Shown here: positions 45,856-53,886 of the stretch, one piece after another
Position numbering within the stretch: position 1 is the first letter of the stretch
Layout of the letters: every line of letters starts with the position of its first letter
From: Acidimicrobiia bacterium
Lineage (GTDB): Bacteria > Actinomycetota > Acidimicrobiia > Spongiisociales > UBA5794
DNA length: 64,000 nt
Assembly: GCA_041393965.1 (NCBI GenBank)
Contig: JAWKJB010000002.1
Span: 124,001 to 188,000 of the forward strand
Reading direction: 5' to 3'
Translations under genes and position numbers: made by a program
The notes under the pieces: model-generated
Told to the model about the DNA's origin: nothing
The model's input: only the letters and a program-made list of their open reading frames with translations
The model's database searches: none

Positions 45856-47232
45856 CTACCGAGCCTTCCAGCGCGGGACCGGTTCAGCCTCCGCGAGTGA
45901 ACCCAAGAACGCGAGCGTCCACGGCGTTGCCATGCGTTCCGTGACATAGGCGTGGCCGCGGTCGGGCGCAACGAGTGCGGTCTCGGTACCGATCCAGCCG
46001 TCACCGGTCGCCCACCACAGGAGATCACGGTCGGCGTAGCGACCAGGCGAGGCTCCGGAACGCAAGCCGAGGTTTCGTCGTGCCCACCGGTCCGCAACGA
46101 GAACCACGGAACGGTGGTCGGTGGCGAACGCTTCGAATGCTTCGGTTCGCGACCGCCAGATCTTGTCGATCCGGCCCGCGATGATGGTGGAGAAGCGGTC
46201 GGGCTCGCTGGAAGCGAGGGGCTTGAGGCCGTATTCGTCGTGGATCATCTCATCGCGCCTCGTGAAGGCGGGGAATGGCACGGATTCGACGATGATCGCA
46301 TGCCCCGACAGGAGGTATTCGATCCAGCGGGTGTCGCCATCGGCCATGATGACCACGGCGTGGGATTCGAGCCGATCGATCTCGGCAATGGCAGGACTCG
46401 GGTCATCGGGGTCGATGACGACGACCGGGGCGTTGAGACGGAACTGCTCGTCTTCGCGGCCGGTGAGCTTCCCTGCCTCGTCGATCGGAACGATGATGGT
46501 TGTCGAGTTCGGATCGGGCTCGTAGGTGTCGGTGATCGTGAGCGTTGCTTGCGACAGATCGCTCGGGAGCCACTCGTAGGTCACGCGATCGGCGTGCCTG
46601 AGCGATCGGTACGGGTCGACCGGGTAGCCGCTCGGGGTCCGAAGCTCGAAATGTAAATGTGGGGGTGTGGTCTCTGCGTTGCCGCTGTCGCCGACATATC
46701 CAAGAAGCTGACCCGCCTTGACCGTCACTCCGACGCGGATACCTTCGGCGGGACACGGCGCCCCGATCTCGTCGGTTCCCGGAAGATCGTTGTTGAGATG
46801 GAGGTACCTGGTCTGCCAGCGATCGGTGTGCCTGATGTGGACCGAACAGCCCGAGTTCCCACTGTCGTAGGTGACCTTGGTGACGACTCCATCATGCGCG
46901 GCAACGACCGGGAGGCCCTTCCAATGCCACGACATGATGTCGATACCGTGGTGTTCGCGGGTGCAGGCGTCGCGGCACGCTCCGAAGCCACCGTAGTAGG
47001 AGGTCGAACCGACCACGGGGAACACGAGCCGCCGTTCGACATCGATCCGCCTGACGGGATTCGGCGGCGTCATCACCGCTTCGCCAGCGTCATCGTCGGC
47101 GGCGACCGTGGTGGGCGGGGAGTCCGACTCGGGCTCACTCGCAAGAGCCCGGTCATGGGGACCAAGCCCGATGAACAGGACAGACGCGGTGAGCACCGCC
47201 GTTGCGGCGACGGCATAGTTCCTTCGACCCAT
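45856..47232 (-). CDS. Secreted M23 metallopeptidase with unknown C-terminal domain
   Basis: 458 residues. A signal peptide (about 1-31) is followed by a Thr/Asp-rich spacer and an M23 domain with HHGIDIM and HLHFELR, giving HxxxD and HxH zinc ligands. It contains four extra cysteines (GACRDAC, SGCS, APCP) that could form disulfides. The C-terminal 240 residues (from about 220) match no family I recognise; they contain VVVIDPDDPSPAIAEID and a repeated acidic/hydrophobic pattern. AAGGA precedes the ATG. It shares the catalytic layout, including a long insert before the HxH motif, with the protein at 7495-8520. Confidence 0.85.
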   Translation of the reverse strand: MGRRNYAVAATAVLTASVLFIGLGPHDRALASEPESDSPPTTVAADDDAGEAVMTPPNPVRRIDVERRLVFPVVGSTSYYGGFGACRDACTREHHGIDIMSWHWKGLPVVAAHDGVVTKVTYDSGNSGCSVHIRHTDRWQTRYLHLNNDLPGTDEIGAPCPAEGIRVGVTVKAGQLLGYVGDSGNAETTPPHLHFELRTPSGYPVDPYRSLRHADRVTYEWLPSDLSQATLTITDTYEPDPNSTTIIVPIDEAGKLTGREDEQFRLNAPVVVIDPDDPSPAIAEIDRLESHAVVIMADGDTRWIEYLLSGHAIIVESVPFPAFTRRDEMIHDEYGLKPLASSEPDRFSTIIAGRIDKIWRSRTEAFEAFATDHRSVVLVADRWARRNLGLRSGASPGRYADRDLLWWATGDGWIGTETALVAPDRGHAYVTERMATPWTLAFLGSLAEAEPVPRWKAR

Positions 47233-47319
47233 ACGACGCCATCGGCACCTTCACGGGGTTCCTGTAGGGCGGAATCGTGGTGACGGTTGCCGGATGATCG
47301 CACGGCAGCCGCACCCGGC

Positions 47320-47325
47320 TATGGT
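47320..47325 (+). promoter_or_regulatory. Candidate -10 box of hom (leaderless)
   Basis: TATGGT ends 9 nt before the hom ATG; no SD lies between them. Confidence 0.4.
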
Positions 47326-47334
47326 CGCGCCACT

Positions 47335-48624
47335 ATGGAACGCACCATTGGGATCGGACTCTTGGGCGCTGGCACGGTCGGGGGCACGCTCGTGCGACGA
47401 CTCGTCGGCGACTCAGGAGCCATCGCGGCCAAGACCGGACTCTCGTTCGATGTGCGAAGGATCGGTGTTCGTGATCTCACGAGAGCAAGGGATTTCGTGG
47501 TGACCGAGGGCCTCCTCACCGATGACCCGTTCGCGGTCGTACGGGATCCAACGGTGGACATCGTCGTCGAGGTCATGGGGGGCCTGAAACCGGCGCGGGA
47601 CCTCGTCCTAGCCGCACTCGAAGCCGGCAAGCCGGTGATCTCGGCGAACAAGGAACTCATCGCAGCCGAGGGACCCGCGTTGATACGGGCCGCGGAACGC
47701 TCGGGCGTCCCGCTGCTGTTCGAGGCTGCCGTCGGCGGGGGCATCCCGATCATCCGGCCGCTCTCTGAGACGCTTGCGGGCGAGTCAATCGATCGGGTGC
47801 TCGGCATCGTCAACGGCACCACGAACTTCATCCTCACCAAGATGACCGATGAAGGGGCATCGTACGGCGAAGCACTCGCCGAGGCGACCGCGCTCGGGTA
47901 TGCGGAACCCGATCCAACGGCGGATGTTTCGGGTGCCGACGCGGCCGCCAAGGCCGCGATCCTCGCCTCGCTCGCCTTCGGGACCTGGGTCGGTCTTGGT
48001 GATGTGCACCACGAGGGGATCGAGTCGATCACCGTCGAAGACATCGCGTTTGCAAGGGACTTTGGGTATGTCATCAAACTGGTCGCGGTCTGTGACCGCA
48101 CCGATGGGGGCGTCACCGCGAGGGCTCACCCGGCAATGGTCCCTATTGAGCATCCCCTCGCGGCGATTCGGGGAGCGACGAACGCCGTGTTCATCGAGGG
48201 CCCATCGATCGATTCCCTCCTGTTCGCAGGCCCGGGAGCGGGAGGTGACCCGACCGCCACGGCCGTGCTCGGGGATGTGATCGATGCGGCACGCGAAACG
48301 CTCGCAGGGGCACAGGTCGCCCCCCGCATCATGCTGTCGGAGGGCCGCATCCTCCCGTTCGAGGAGGTCGACAGCGAGTGGTACATCCGCCTCGTGGTCC
48401 GCGATCGACCCGGCGTGTTGGCCTCGATCGCTTCGAAGTTCGGAAACGCAGGCGTGTCGATCCGGTCGGTCTGGCAGGAAGGTGTCGACGCCGAAGCAGC
48501 CCTGATCATTGTCACCCACGCGGCGCCCGAGGCGTCGCACCGTTCCGCCCTCGCCTCACTCGAACGCATCGAAGAGGTGCTCGATGTGGCGGCCGTGATT
48601 CGGGTGCTCGGAGACGAAACATGA
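47335..48624 (+). CDS. hom: Homoserine dehydrogenase
   Basis: 429 residues. It reduces aspartate-semialdehyde to homoserine, the branch to threonine and methionine. The NAD(P) fingerprint GLLGAGTVGG (8-17) opens the chain; VNGTTNFIL and GYAEPDPTADVSGADAAAK are family motifs, with the catalytic Lys in the latter. A C-terminal ACT domain (RDRPGVLASIASKFGNAGV) suggests threonine feedback. The ATG at 47335 has no SD. It overlaps thrC by ATGA. Confidence 0.95.
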   Translation: MERTIGIGLLGAGTVGGTLVRRLVGDSGAIAAKTGLSFDVRRIGVRDLTRARDFVVTEGLLTDDPFAVVRDPTVDIVVEVMGGLKPARDLVLAALEAGKPVISANKELIAAEGPALIRAAERSGVPLLFEAAVGGGIPIIRPLSETLAGESIDRVLGIVNGTTNFILTKMTDEGASYGEALAEATALGYAEPDPTADVSGADAAAKAAILASLAFGTWVGLGDVHHEGIESITVEDIAFARDFGYVIKLVAVCDRTDGGVTARAHPAMVPIEHPLAAIRGATNAVFIEGPSIDSLLFAGPGAGGDPTATAVLGDVIDAARETLAGAQVAPRIMLSEGRILPFEEVDSEWYIRLVVRDRPGVLASIASKFGNAGVSIRSVWQEGVDAEAALIIVTHAAPEASHRSALASLERIEEVLDVAAVIRVLGDET

Positions 48625-49646
48625 GGTGGCGCGGCGTGATCCGCGAACACGCCGCCCGACTTCCCGTTGACGCCACGACGCCGATCGTGACGCTCCTTGA
48701 GGGAGGAACGCCGCTCATTCCGGCCCCTGCCATCTCCGAGATCGTTCGGAGCGATGTCTATCTCAAGTTCGAGGGCATGAACCCGACGGGCTCGTTCAAG
48801 GATCGCGGGATGACGCTCGCCGTTTCCAAAGCGGTCGAATCGGGCGCCCGAGCGGTCGCTTGTGCATCGACGGGCAACACCTCTGCATCTGCTGCCGCCT
48901 ACGCGGCGCGAGCCGGCTTGGACTGCGTCGTCGTGCTGCCCGCAGGCAAGATCGCGGCTGGCAAGCTCGCCCAGGCGGCGGCGCACGGTGCGATGATCGT
49001 CCCGATCGAGGGCAACTTCGACGATGCCCTCACCATCGTTCGCCAGCTGTCGGAATCGCACGATGTCGCACTGGTGAACTCGGTGAATCCGTACCGGATC
49101 GAGGCGCAGAAGACTGCCGCTTTCGAGGTTCTCGACGATCTCGGAAAGGCACCGGCCGTCCATGCTCTTCCCGTGGGTAACGCAGGCAACATCACGGCAT
49201 ACTGGAAGGGCTACACCGAAGTCGGCGCTCAGCCCGCGATGTGGGGATTCCAAGCGGCGGGTGCCGCACCGATCGTGACGGGCGAGATCGTCGACCATCC
49301 CGAGACGGTCGCGACGGCCATCCGAATCGGCAACCCGGCGTCGTGGGATTCGGCCGTCGCCGCGAGGGACGAGTCGGGTGGTCGGATCGACGCCGTCACC
49401 GACGACGAGATCCTCGATGCATACCGGCTGCTGTCGCGATCGGTGGGTGTGTTCTGCGAGCCGGCATCCGCCGCGGGGGTTGCCGGCATCATCCGGTTCC
49501 GCGATGACCTGCCCGACGGTGACATCGTGTGCACCGTGACCGGCCACGGACTGAAGGACCCCGACACCGCCGTCGCGGGGATCGCCATCGCTGACGCCGT
49601 GCCCCCTGACCTTGCTTCGGTCGTCGGCGTTTTGGGCTGGGACTGA
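48621..49646 (+). CDS. thrC: Threonine synthase
   Basis: 341 residues. It converts O-phosphohomoserine to threonine with PLP on K60 (NPTGSFKDRG). CASTGNTSASAAAYAARAG and GNAGNITAYWKGY bind the substrate and PLP phosphate. It is the short class seen in Actinobacteria. Overlapping the hom stop by 4 nt, it forms a two-gene unit. Homoserine kinase (thrB), which commonly follows in Actinobacteria, is missing; rmuC occupies the next position. Confidence 0.95.
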   Translation: MRWRGVIREHAARLPVDATTPIVTLLEGGTPLIPAPAISEIVRSDVYLKFEGMNPTGSFKDRGMTLAVSKAVESGARAVACASTGNTSASAAAYAARAGLDCVVVLPAGKIAAGKLAQAAAHGAMIVPIEGNFDDALTIVRQLSESHDVALVNSVNPYRIEAQKTAAFEVLDDLGKAPAVHALPVGNAGNITAYWKGYTEVGAQPAMWGFQAAGAAPIVTGEIVDHPETVATAIRIGNPASWDSAVAARDESGGRIDAVTDDEILDAYRLLSRSVGVFCEPASAAGVAGIIRFRDDLPDGDIVCTVTGHGLKDPDTAVAGIAIADAVPPDLASVVGVLGWD

Positions 49647-49671
49647 GGGCCACACCACCCCAATCGGTTCC

Positions 49672-49715
49672 TTCCCGTTCTGTGGGCCAGTCTGTACCTT
49701 TTTGTCGAACGGGAA
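49672..49715 (+). terminator. Long-loop inverted repeat after thrC
   Basis: TTCCCGTTC (49672-49680) pairs with GAACGGGAA (49707-49715) over a 26-nt loop that contains a T5 tract. It is not a canonical intrinsic terminator; it may be a weak terminator or regulatory hairpin between thrC and rmuC. Confidence 0.3.
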
Positions 49716-49757
49716 CCCTGGGTACGCGTGAAACCGGGAAGTGTCACACCCCGGTTC

Positions 49758-49763
49758 TACGAT
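49758..49763 (+). promoter_or_regulatory. Candidate -10 box of rmuC (leaderless)
   Basis: TACGAT ends 6 nt before the rmuC ATG at 49770. Confidence 0.45.
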
Positions 49764-49769
49764 GTGGGC

Positions 49770-50933
49770 ATGGAACTTCTCGTAGGCGCACTTGCGGTTG
49801 TCGCAGCGGTCCTCGCTGTCGTTGTCGTGGTGATGCTGAGGGGGCGGAAGCCCTCCGGCAGTCAGGCGACACCCGGCGAGACTGATCTGGTGGCGAAGGT
49901 CGAGCATCTCCTTGTGGCCCACCAGCAGCTCGTCGGCCGTCTCGACGCGGTGAGCGAGCAGCAGGCCCACGCAACGAAGGCCATCACCGACACGGTGGCG
50001 GATTCCCAGATGGCGTTGACGAAGCAGGTCAACGAGCGCCTCGCGCAGGTCGACAAGAGTGTCGGGTCGACGCTCAGCGAATCCGCGGAGAAAACGGCGC
50101 AGTCCCTCGGGGACTTGACTGCGAGGCTCGAGGCGATCGACAAGGCTCAGCAGAACATCACGGGGCTCGCGGATCAGGTGGTGACGCTCCAGCACATCCT
50201 CGACGACAACCAGGCGCGGGGCGCGTTCGGGGAGGTACAACTCAACGACATCGTCACCGACATGCTGCCCAACTTCGCCTACGCCCTCCAGAAGACGCTC
50301 GGAAACGGCAAGGTGGTGGATTGCCTCATCAGGCTCCCCGACCCACCGGGCCCCATCGCGGTGGACGCGAAGTTTCCGCTGACCGCGTTCCAGAAGATGA
50401 TGAACGCTGAAGATGCCGAGGGTCGCCTCGCCGCGCAGCGGCAGCTGACCGCCGACACGAAGAAGCATGTCAGGGCGATCGCCGAGAAGTATGTGTCCCA
50501 GCCGTTCGACGAGACGAAACGGACCGCACAGAACGCCTTGATGTTCGTACCTTCCGAGGCGGTCTTCGCCGAACTCCACGCGCACCATCCGACGGTGATC
50601 ATCGAGTGTCAGCGGTCCAAGGTGTACCTCGTGTCGCCGTCGACGCTGATGGCCACGCTGACCACCATCCGAGCCATCCTGCGTGATGTTGAAATGCGCA
50701 AGCAAGCGGGAGTCATCCAGGAAGAGGTCGGCACGATGCTTGCCGACATCGGAAGGCTGAGCACGCGGGTGGGCAACCTCGATCGTCACTTCGCCCAAGC
50801 CGCCGACGACATCACCGACATCAAGATCAGTGCTGGCAAGATCGAGAATCGAGGCAAGAAGATCGAATCCCTCGAGCTCGACGATCCCGACGCGCTCGAT
50901 TCCGGCGATCAGGACGCGTTGCCGCTCATGTAG
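49770..50933 (+). CDS. rmuC: DNA recombination protein RmuC homologue
   Basis: 387 residues. RmuC proteins limit inversions at short repeats and carry a nuclease-like core. A single N-terminal membrane helix (about 5-24) precedes a long coiled coil (about 45-140) and the RmuC domain (LDDNQARGAFGEVQLNDIV, IRLPDPPGPIAVDAKFPLTAF, MFVPSEAVFAEL). The ATG at 49770 fits homologue N-termini better than the one at 49728. Its place between thrC and rho is not the usual actinobacterial neighbour. Confidence 0.9.
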   Translation: MELLVGALAVVAAVLAVVVVVMLRGRKPSGSQATPGETDLVAKVEHLLVAHQQLVGRLDAVSEQQAHATKAITDTVADSQMALTKQVNERLAQVDKSVGSTLSESAEKTAQSLGDLTARLEAIDKAQQNITGLADQVVTLQHILDDNQARGAFGEVQLNDIVTDMLPNFAYALQKTLGNGKVVDCLIRLPDPPGPIAVDAKFPLTAFQKMMNAEDAEGRLAAQRQLTADTKKHVRAIAEKYVSQPFDETKRTAQNALMFVPSEAVFAELHAHHPTVIIECQRSKVYLVSPSTLMATLTTIRAILRDVEMRKQAGVIQEEVGTMLADIGRLSTRVGNLDRHFAQAADDITDIKISAGKIENRGKKIESLELDDPDALDSGDQDALPLM

Positions 50934-50980
50934 GCCGTCGGGTCTGCCGAAAGAGCAACCAATAACCTTGTGGCGGTTCC

Positions 50981-51028
50981 TATACTGGCCACATCCCACC
51001 CCGGCTCCATGCCGAGCCCTGCCGTGGG
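50981..51028 (+). promoter_or_regulatory. rho promoter -10 and structured leader
   Basis: TATACT (50981-50986) is a consensus -10; no clear -35 is seen at 17-18 bp. The leader folds into GGCTC/GAGCC (51003-51007 with 51014-51018) nested within CCCAC/GTGGG (50995-50999 with 51024-51028). The remaining 100 nt to the ATG could carry Rho-attenuation sites, since rho is autoregulated by attenuation in other bacteria. Confidence 0.45.
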
Positions 51029-51126
51029 AGATCCCTCAGCGATCGATGTGCTTGATGCCTCCAGTCGCTGCCGTGTAGGCGCTTCCCGGCTACCCATGAT
51101 CCCGTCTCGAAAGGGGCACAGACGAG

Positions 51127-52575
51127 ATGACCACACCACGAACGAGGCTTCAGGAGCTCAAACTCCCCGAACTGCGCGACATGGCCACCTCGGTCGATGT
51201 CGACCATGACGGCCTCCAGAAGTCGAAGCTGATCGCGGCCATCCTCGCCGCCGACAAGTTCGACAAGTCGATGCTCCCCGACGAGCCGTCACCCGATGCA
51301 GCGGTCACAGCAACCAAGCGCGACGAATCGTCTTCCGACGGGGACGATGACGGGGAAGCCCGCGACGACAGCCGCCAGGATGAGCGGCAGGGTGGCCGCA
51401 ACCGGAACCGGAACCGGAACCGGAACCGGAACCGGAACCGCGAACCGATTGACGAGTCCGAACTCGAGGTCAGGGAAGGCATCCTCGACATCCTTCCCGA
51501 GGGCTACGGGTTCCTCCGCTGCACCGGCTATCTGCCCGGTGAGAAGGATGCCTATGTCGCTGCCAACATCGTACGCAAGATGCGGCTCCGCAAGGGAGAC
51601 ATCGTATCGGGCCCCGTTCGCCCCGCCCGAGCCCAGGAGAAGTTCCCTGCACTCGTCCGAGCCGTGTCGGTCAACGGTGTCGACCCCGAGGTCGCCGAGA
51701 AGCGTTCGAAGTTCTCCAAGCTGACACCGCTGTTTCCCGACCAGCGCCTTCGCCTCGAGATCGATGGCAAGCCGGACCTCATGATGGCGAGGATCATCGA
51801 TCTCATCGCACCGATCGGGAAGGGTCAGCGTGGCCTCGTCGTCTCGCCGCCAAAAGCGGGAAAGACGACGGTGCTCAAAGACATCGCCCACTCGATCGCA
51901 ACCAACAACCCCGAATGCCACCTCATGGTCGTCCTCGTCGACGAGCGACCAGAGGAGGTCACCGACATGCAGCGGTCCGTCAAGGGTGAGGTCATCTTCT
52001 CGACCTTCGACCGGCCAGCCGAGGAACACACGCAGGTCTCGGAGCTCGCGATCGAACGCGCAAAGCGTCTTGTCGAGATGGGCACCGATGTGGTCATCTT
52101 GTTGGACTCGATCACGAGACTTGCAAGGGCGCACAACCTCGCGACACCGGCTTCGGGTCGGATCCTGTCCGGCGGTGTCGACTCGACGGCGCTGTATCCA
52201 CCGAAACGGTTCTTCGGCGCTGCTCGCAACATCGAAGAAGGGGGAAGCCTCACGATCATCGGAACGGCACTCGTTGAGACGGGTAGCCGTATGGACGAGG
52301 TCATCTTCGAAGAGTTCAAGGGAACCGGGAACATGGAACTCCGCCTCGACCGCAAGCTCGCCGACAAGCGGATCTATCCCGCGATCGACATCGAGGCATC
52401 CGGCACTCGCCGTGAGGAGCTGCTGTTCGACCCCTCCGAGCTCAAGGAAGTGTGGAAGCTTCGCCGAGTCCTGCTCGCCCTCGAATCCGGCGCGGCGCTC
52501 GAACTGCTCATCGACCGATTGAAGAGCACCAAGTCCAATGCCGAATTCCTGCTCTCGGTGGCGAAGAACAGTTAG
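51127..52575 (+). CDS. rho: Transcription termination factor Rho
   Basis: 482 residues. It is the hexameric RNA helicase of factor-dependent termination. N-terminal Rho_N (about 6-45), an acidic then Arg/Asn-rich insert (about 60-105, with RN repeated at 91-105), the CSD RNA-binding domain (112-185; LPEGYGFLR) and the ATPase domain with P-loop PPKAGKTT (241-248), DERPEEV and LDSITRLARA are present. High-GC actinobacteria commonly carry such an insert. A basic, disordered insert of this kind extends RNA contact in other species. rpmE, prfA and prmC follow in the classical order. Confidence 0.97.
   Translation: MTTPRTRLQELKLPELRDMATSVDVDHDGLQKSKLIAAILAADKFDKSMLPDEPSPDAAVTATKRDESSSDGDDDGEARDDSRQDERQGGRNRNRNRNRNRNRNREPIDESELEVREGILDILPEGYGFLRCTGYLPGEKDAYVAANIVRKMRLRKGDIVSGPVRPARAQEKFPALVRAVSVNGVDPEVAEKRSKFSKLTPLFPDQRLRLEIDGKPDLMMARIIDLIAPIGKGQRGLVVSPPKAGKTTVLKDIAHSIATNNPECHLMVVLVDERPEEVTDMQRSVKGEVIFSTFDRPAEEHTQVSELAIERAKRLVEMGTDVVILLDSITRLARAHNLATPASGRILSGGVDSTALYPPKRFFGAARNIEEGGSLTIIGTALVETGSRMDEVIFEEFKGTGNMELRLDRKLADKRIYPAIDIEASGTRREELLFDPSELKEVWKLRRVLLALESGAALELLIDRLKSTKSNAEFLLSVAKNS
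51400..51441 (+). repeat. Hexanucleotide microsatellite inside rho
   Basis: AACCGG is repeated six times exactly (51400-51435) and once with a change, coding the Asn-Arg repeat of the Rho insert. The repeat is in frame, so slippage would lengthen or shorten the insert by two residues without disrupting the protein. Confidence 0.9.
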
Positions 52576-52626
52576 GACCAGATCCGTGTCACCGTTACAG
52601 TTCCGCCGAATCAGACAGGAGACCCC

Positions 52627-52941
52627 GTGAAACCCCACATCCACCCGGCGTACCGACCGGTCGTGTTCCAGGACACATCATCTGAGTTTCGCTTCCTCAC
52701 GAAGTCGACGATCGAGACCTCCGAAACGACCGAATGGGAGGATGGCGAGACCTACCCGCTTGCCAAGGTGGAGATCTCCTCGGCGAGTCACCCGTTCTAC
52801 ACCGGGAAGCAAATCCTCGTCGACACGACGGGGCGGGTCGAGCGCTTCCGCAAGCGATACGGCCAGAGGGGCACCAAGGTGGCCCCCGAACAGCAACCAG
52901 CGGCAGAACCCGAGACCGAAGTCGCCGACGCGGAGGCGTAG
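52627..52941 (+). CDS. rpmE2: 50S ribosomal protein L31, type B
   Basis: 104 residues from a GTG with AGGAGA upstream. WEDGETYPLAKVEISSASHPFYTGKQ and the start KPHIHPAYRPVVFQD are type-B L31 features; the zinc-binding CxxC of type A is absent. An acidic tail of 20 residues follows (AEPETEVADAEA). Type B usually replaces type A during zinc limitation, but here it holds the housekeeping position after rho. It is directly joined to the DUF1385 gene. Confidence 0.92.
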   Translation: MKPHIHPAYRPVVFQDTSSEFRFLTKSTIETSETTEWEDGETYPLAKVEISSASHPFYTGKQILVDTTGRVERFRKRYGQRGTKVAPEQQPAAEPETEVADAEA

Positions 52942-53886
52942 TTGAGTCGATCCCCCGGCTCGTCAGTTGGCGGCCAGGCGGTCATCGAGGGCGTGATGAT
53001 GCGTGCTCCGGACGCCTGGGCCGTCGCCGTGCGCCGACCGGATGGCGTGATCGAAGCGCAACGGAACCGCCTCCCACGGCTGTCTGAACGCAACCCGCTT
53101 GCCCGCGTGCCGTTCCTGCGAGGGATCTTCGTGCTCATCGAGTCGCTGTCGCTCGGTTTCCGGGCCCTGTCCTGGTCGGCGCAACGCACCGGAGACGACG
53201 AAGAGGACATCGGTCGCAACGAGATCTTCTTCACGATGGTGCTCGCGGTCGGCTTCGCCATCGTGTTGTTCATCCTTGCTCCTGCGTTCGCGGCGAACTG
53301 GATCAAGGAACTCGTCGGGGGCAACAGTCTCGTGTTCGTGGTTGTCGACGGCACGCTGCGGATCCTCGTCATCGTCCTGTACATCTGGCTCATCGGACGC
53401 AGCGACGACATCCAACGCGTCTTCCAATACCACGGCGCCGAGCACAAGACCATCCACGCCTACGAGAACGGCGACCCACTCGACATCGAACCGATACAGC
53501 GGTACAGCCCGCGTCATCCCCGCTGCGGAACCTCGTTCATCATCATTGTCGCGATGGTGGCCTTCGTCGTCTTCCTCGCTCTTGCTCCGCTGCCGTTCCT
53601 CATCCAGGTTGCTGCACGCATCTTTCTGATTCCGGTGATTGCGGGGATCAGCTACGAAGTGCTCAAAGCCGCTGCGGGTCGTCGATGGCTCGCATGGGCA
53701 TCCAAGCCCGGCATGTGGATCCAGGCGATCACGACGAAAGAACCAACGCCGGATCAGGTCGAGGTTGCGATCGCCTCCCTTCTCGCAGCGCTCGAGCCGT
53801 CGGAGATTGCCGAGGTCGAACAGCGAGGGCCGGTGAACGCCGCTGCCCTTTCCGCCCACTACGACCGTGGAGACGACGATGGATGA
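52942..53886 (+). CDS. DUF1385 (YqhQ-like) membrane protein
   Basis: 314 residues starting with TTG immediately after the rpmE2 stop; GGAGG lies upstream within rpmE2. SSVGGQAVIEGVMMRAPDAWAVA and FQYHGAEHKTIHAYENG, SPRHPRCGTSFI are the DUF1385 core with conserved His and Cys suggestive of metal binding. Four or so membrane segments are present. Function is unknown; co-location with rpmE and prfA is common in actinobacteria and Firmicutes. It overlaps prfA by 8 nt. Confidence 0.88.
   Translation: MSRSPGSSVGGQAVIEGVMMRAPDAWAVAVRRPDGVIEAQRNRLPRLSERNPLARVPFLRGIFVLIESLSLGFRALSWSAQRTGDDEEDIGRNEIFFTMVLAVGFAIVLFILAPAFAANWIKELVGGNSLVFVVVDGTLRILVIVLYIWLIGRSDDIQRVFQYHGAEHKTIHAYENGDPLDIEPIQRYSPRHPRCGTSFIIIVAMVAFVVFLALAPLPFLIQVAARIFLIPVIAGISYEVLKAAAGRRWLAWASKPGMWIQAITTKEPTPDQVEVAIASLLAALEPSEIAEVEQRGPVNAAALSAHYDRGDDDG

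Noticed and set aside
48126..50999. 957-codon open frame on the minus strand
   Set aside because: It is antisense to hom, thrC and rmuC, which have clear family motifs. Its protein is Arg/Asp/His-rich low-complexity, typical of a GC-rich shadow frame.
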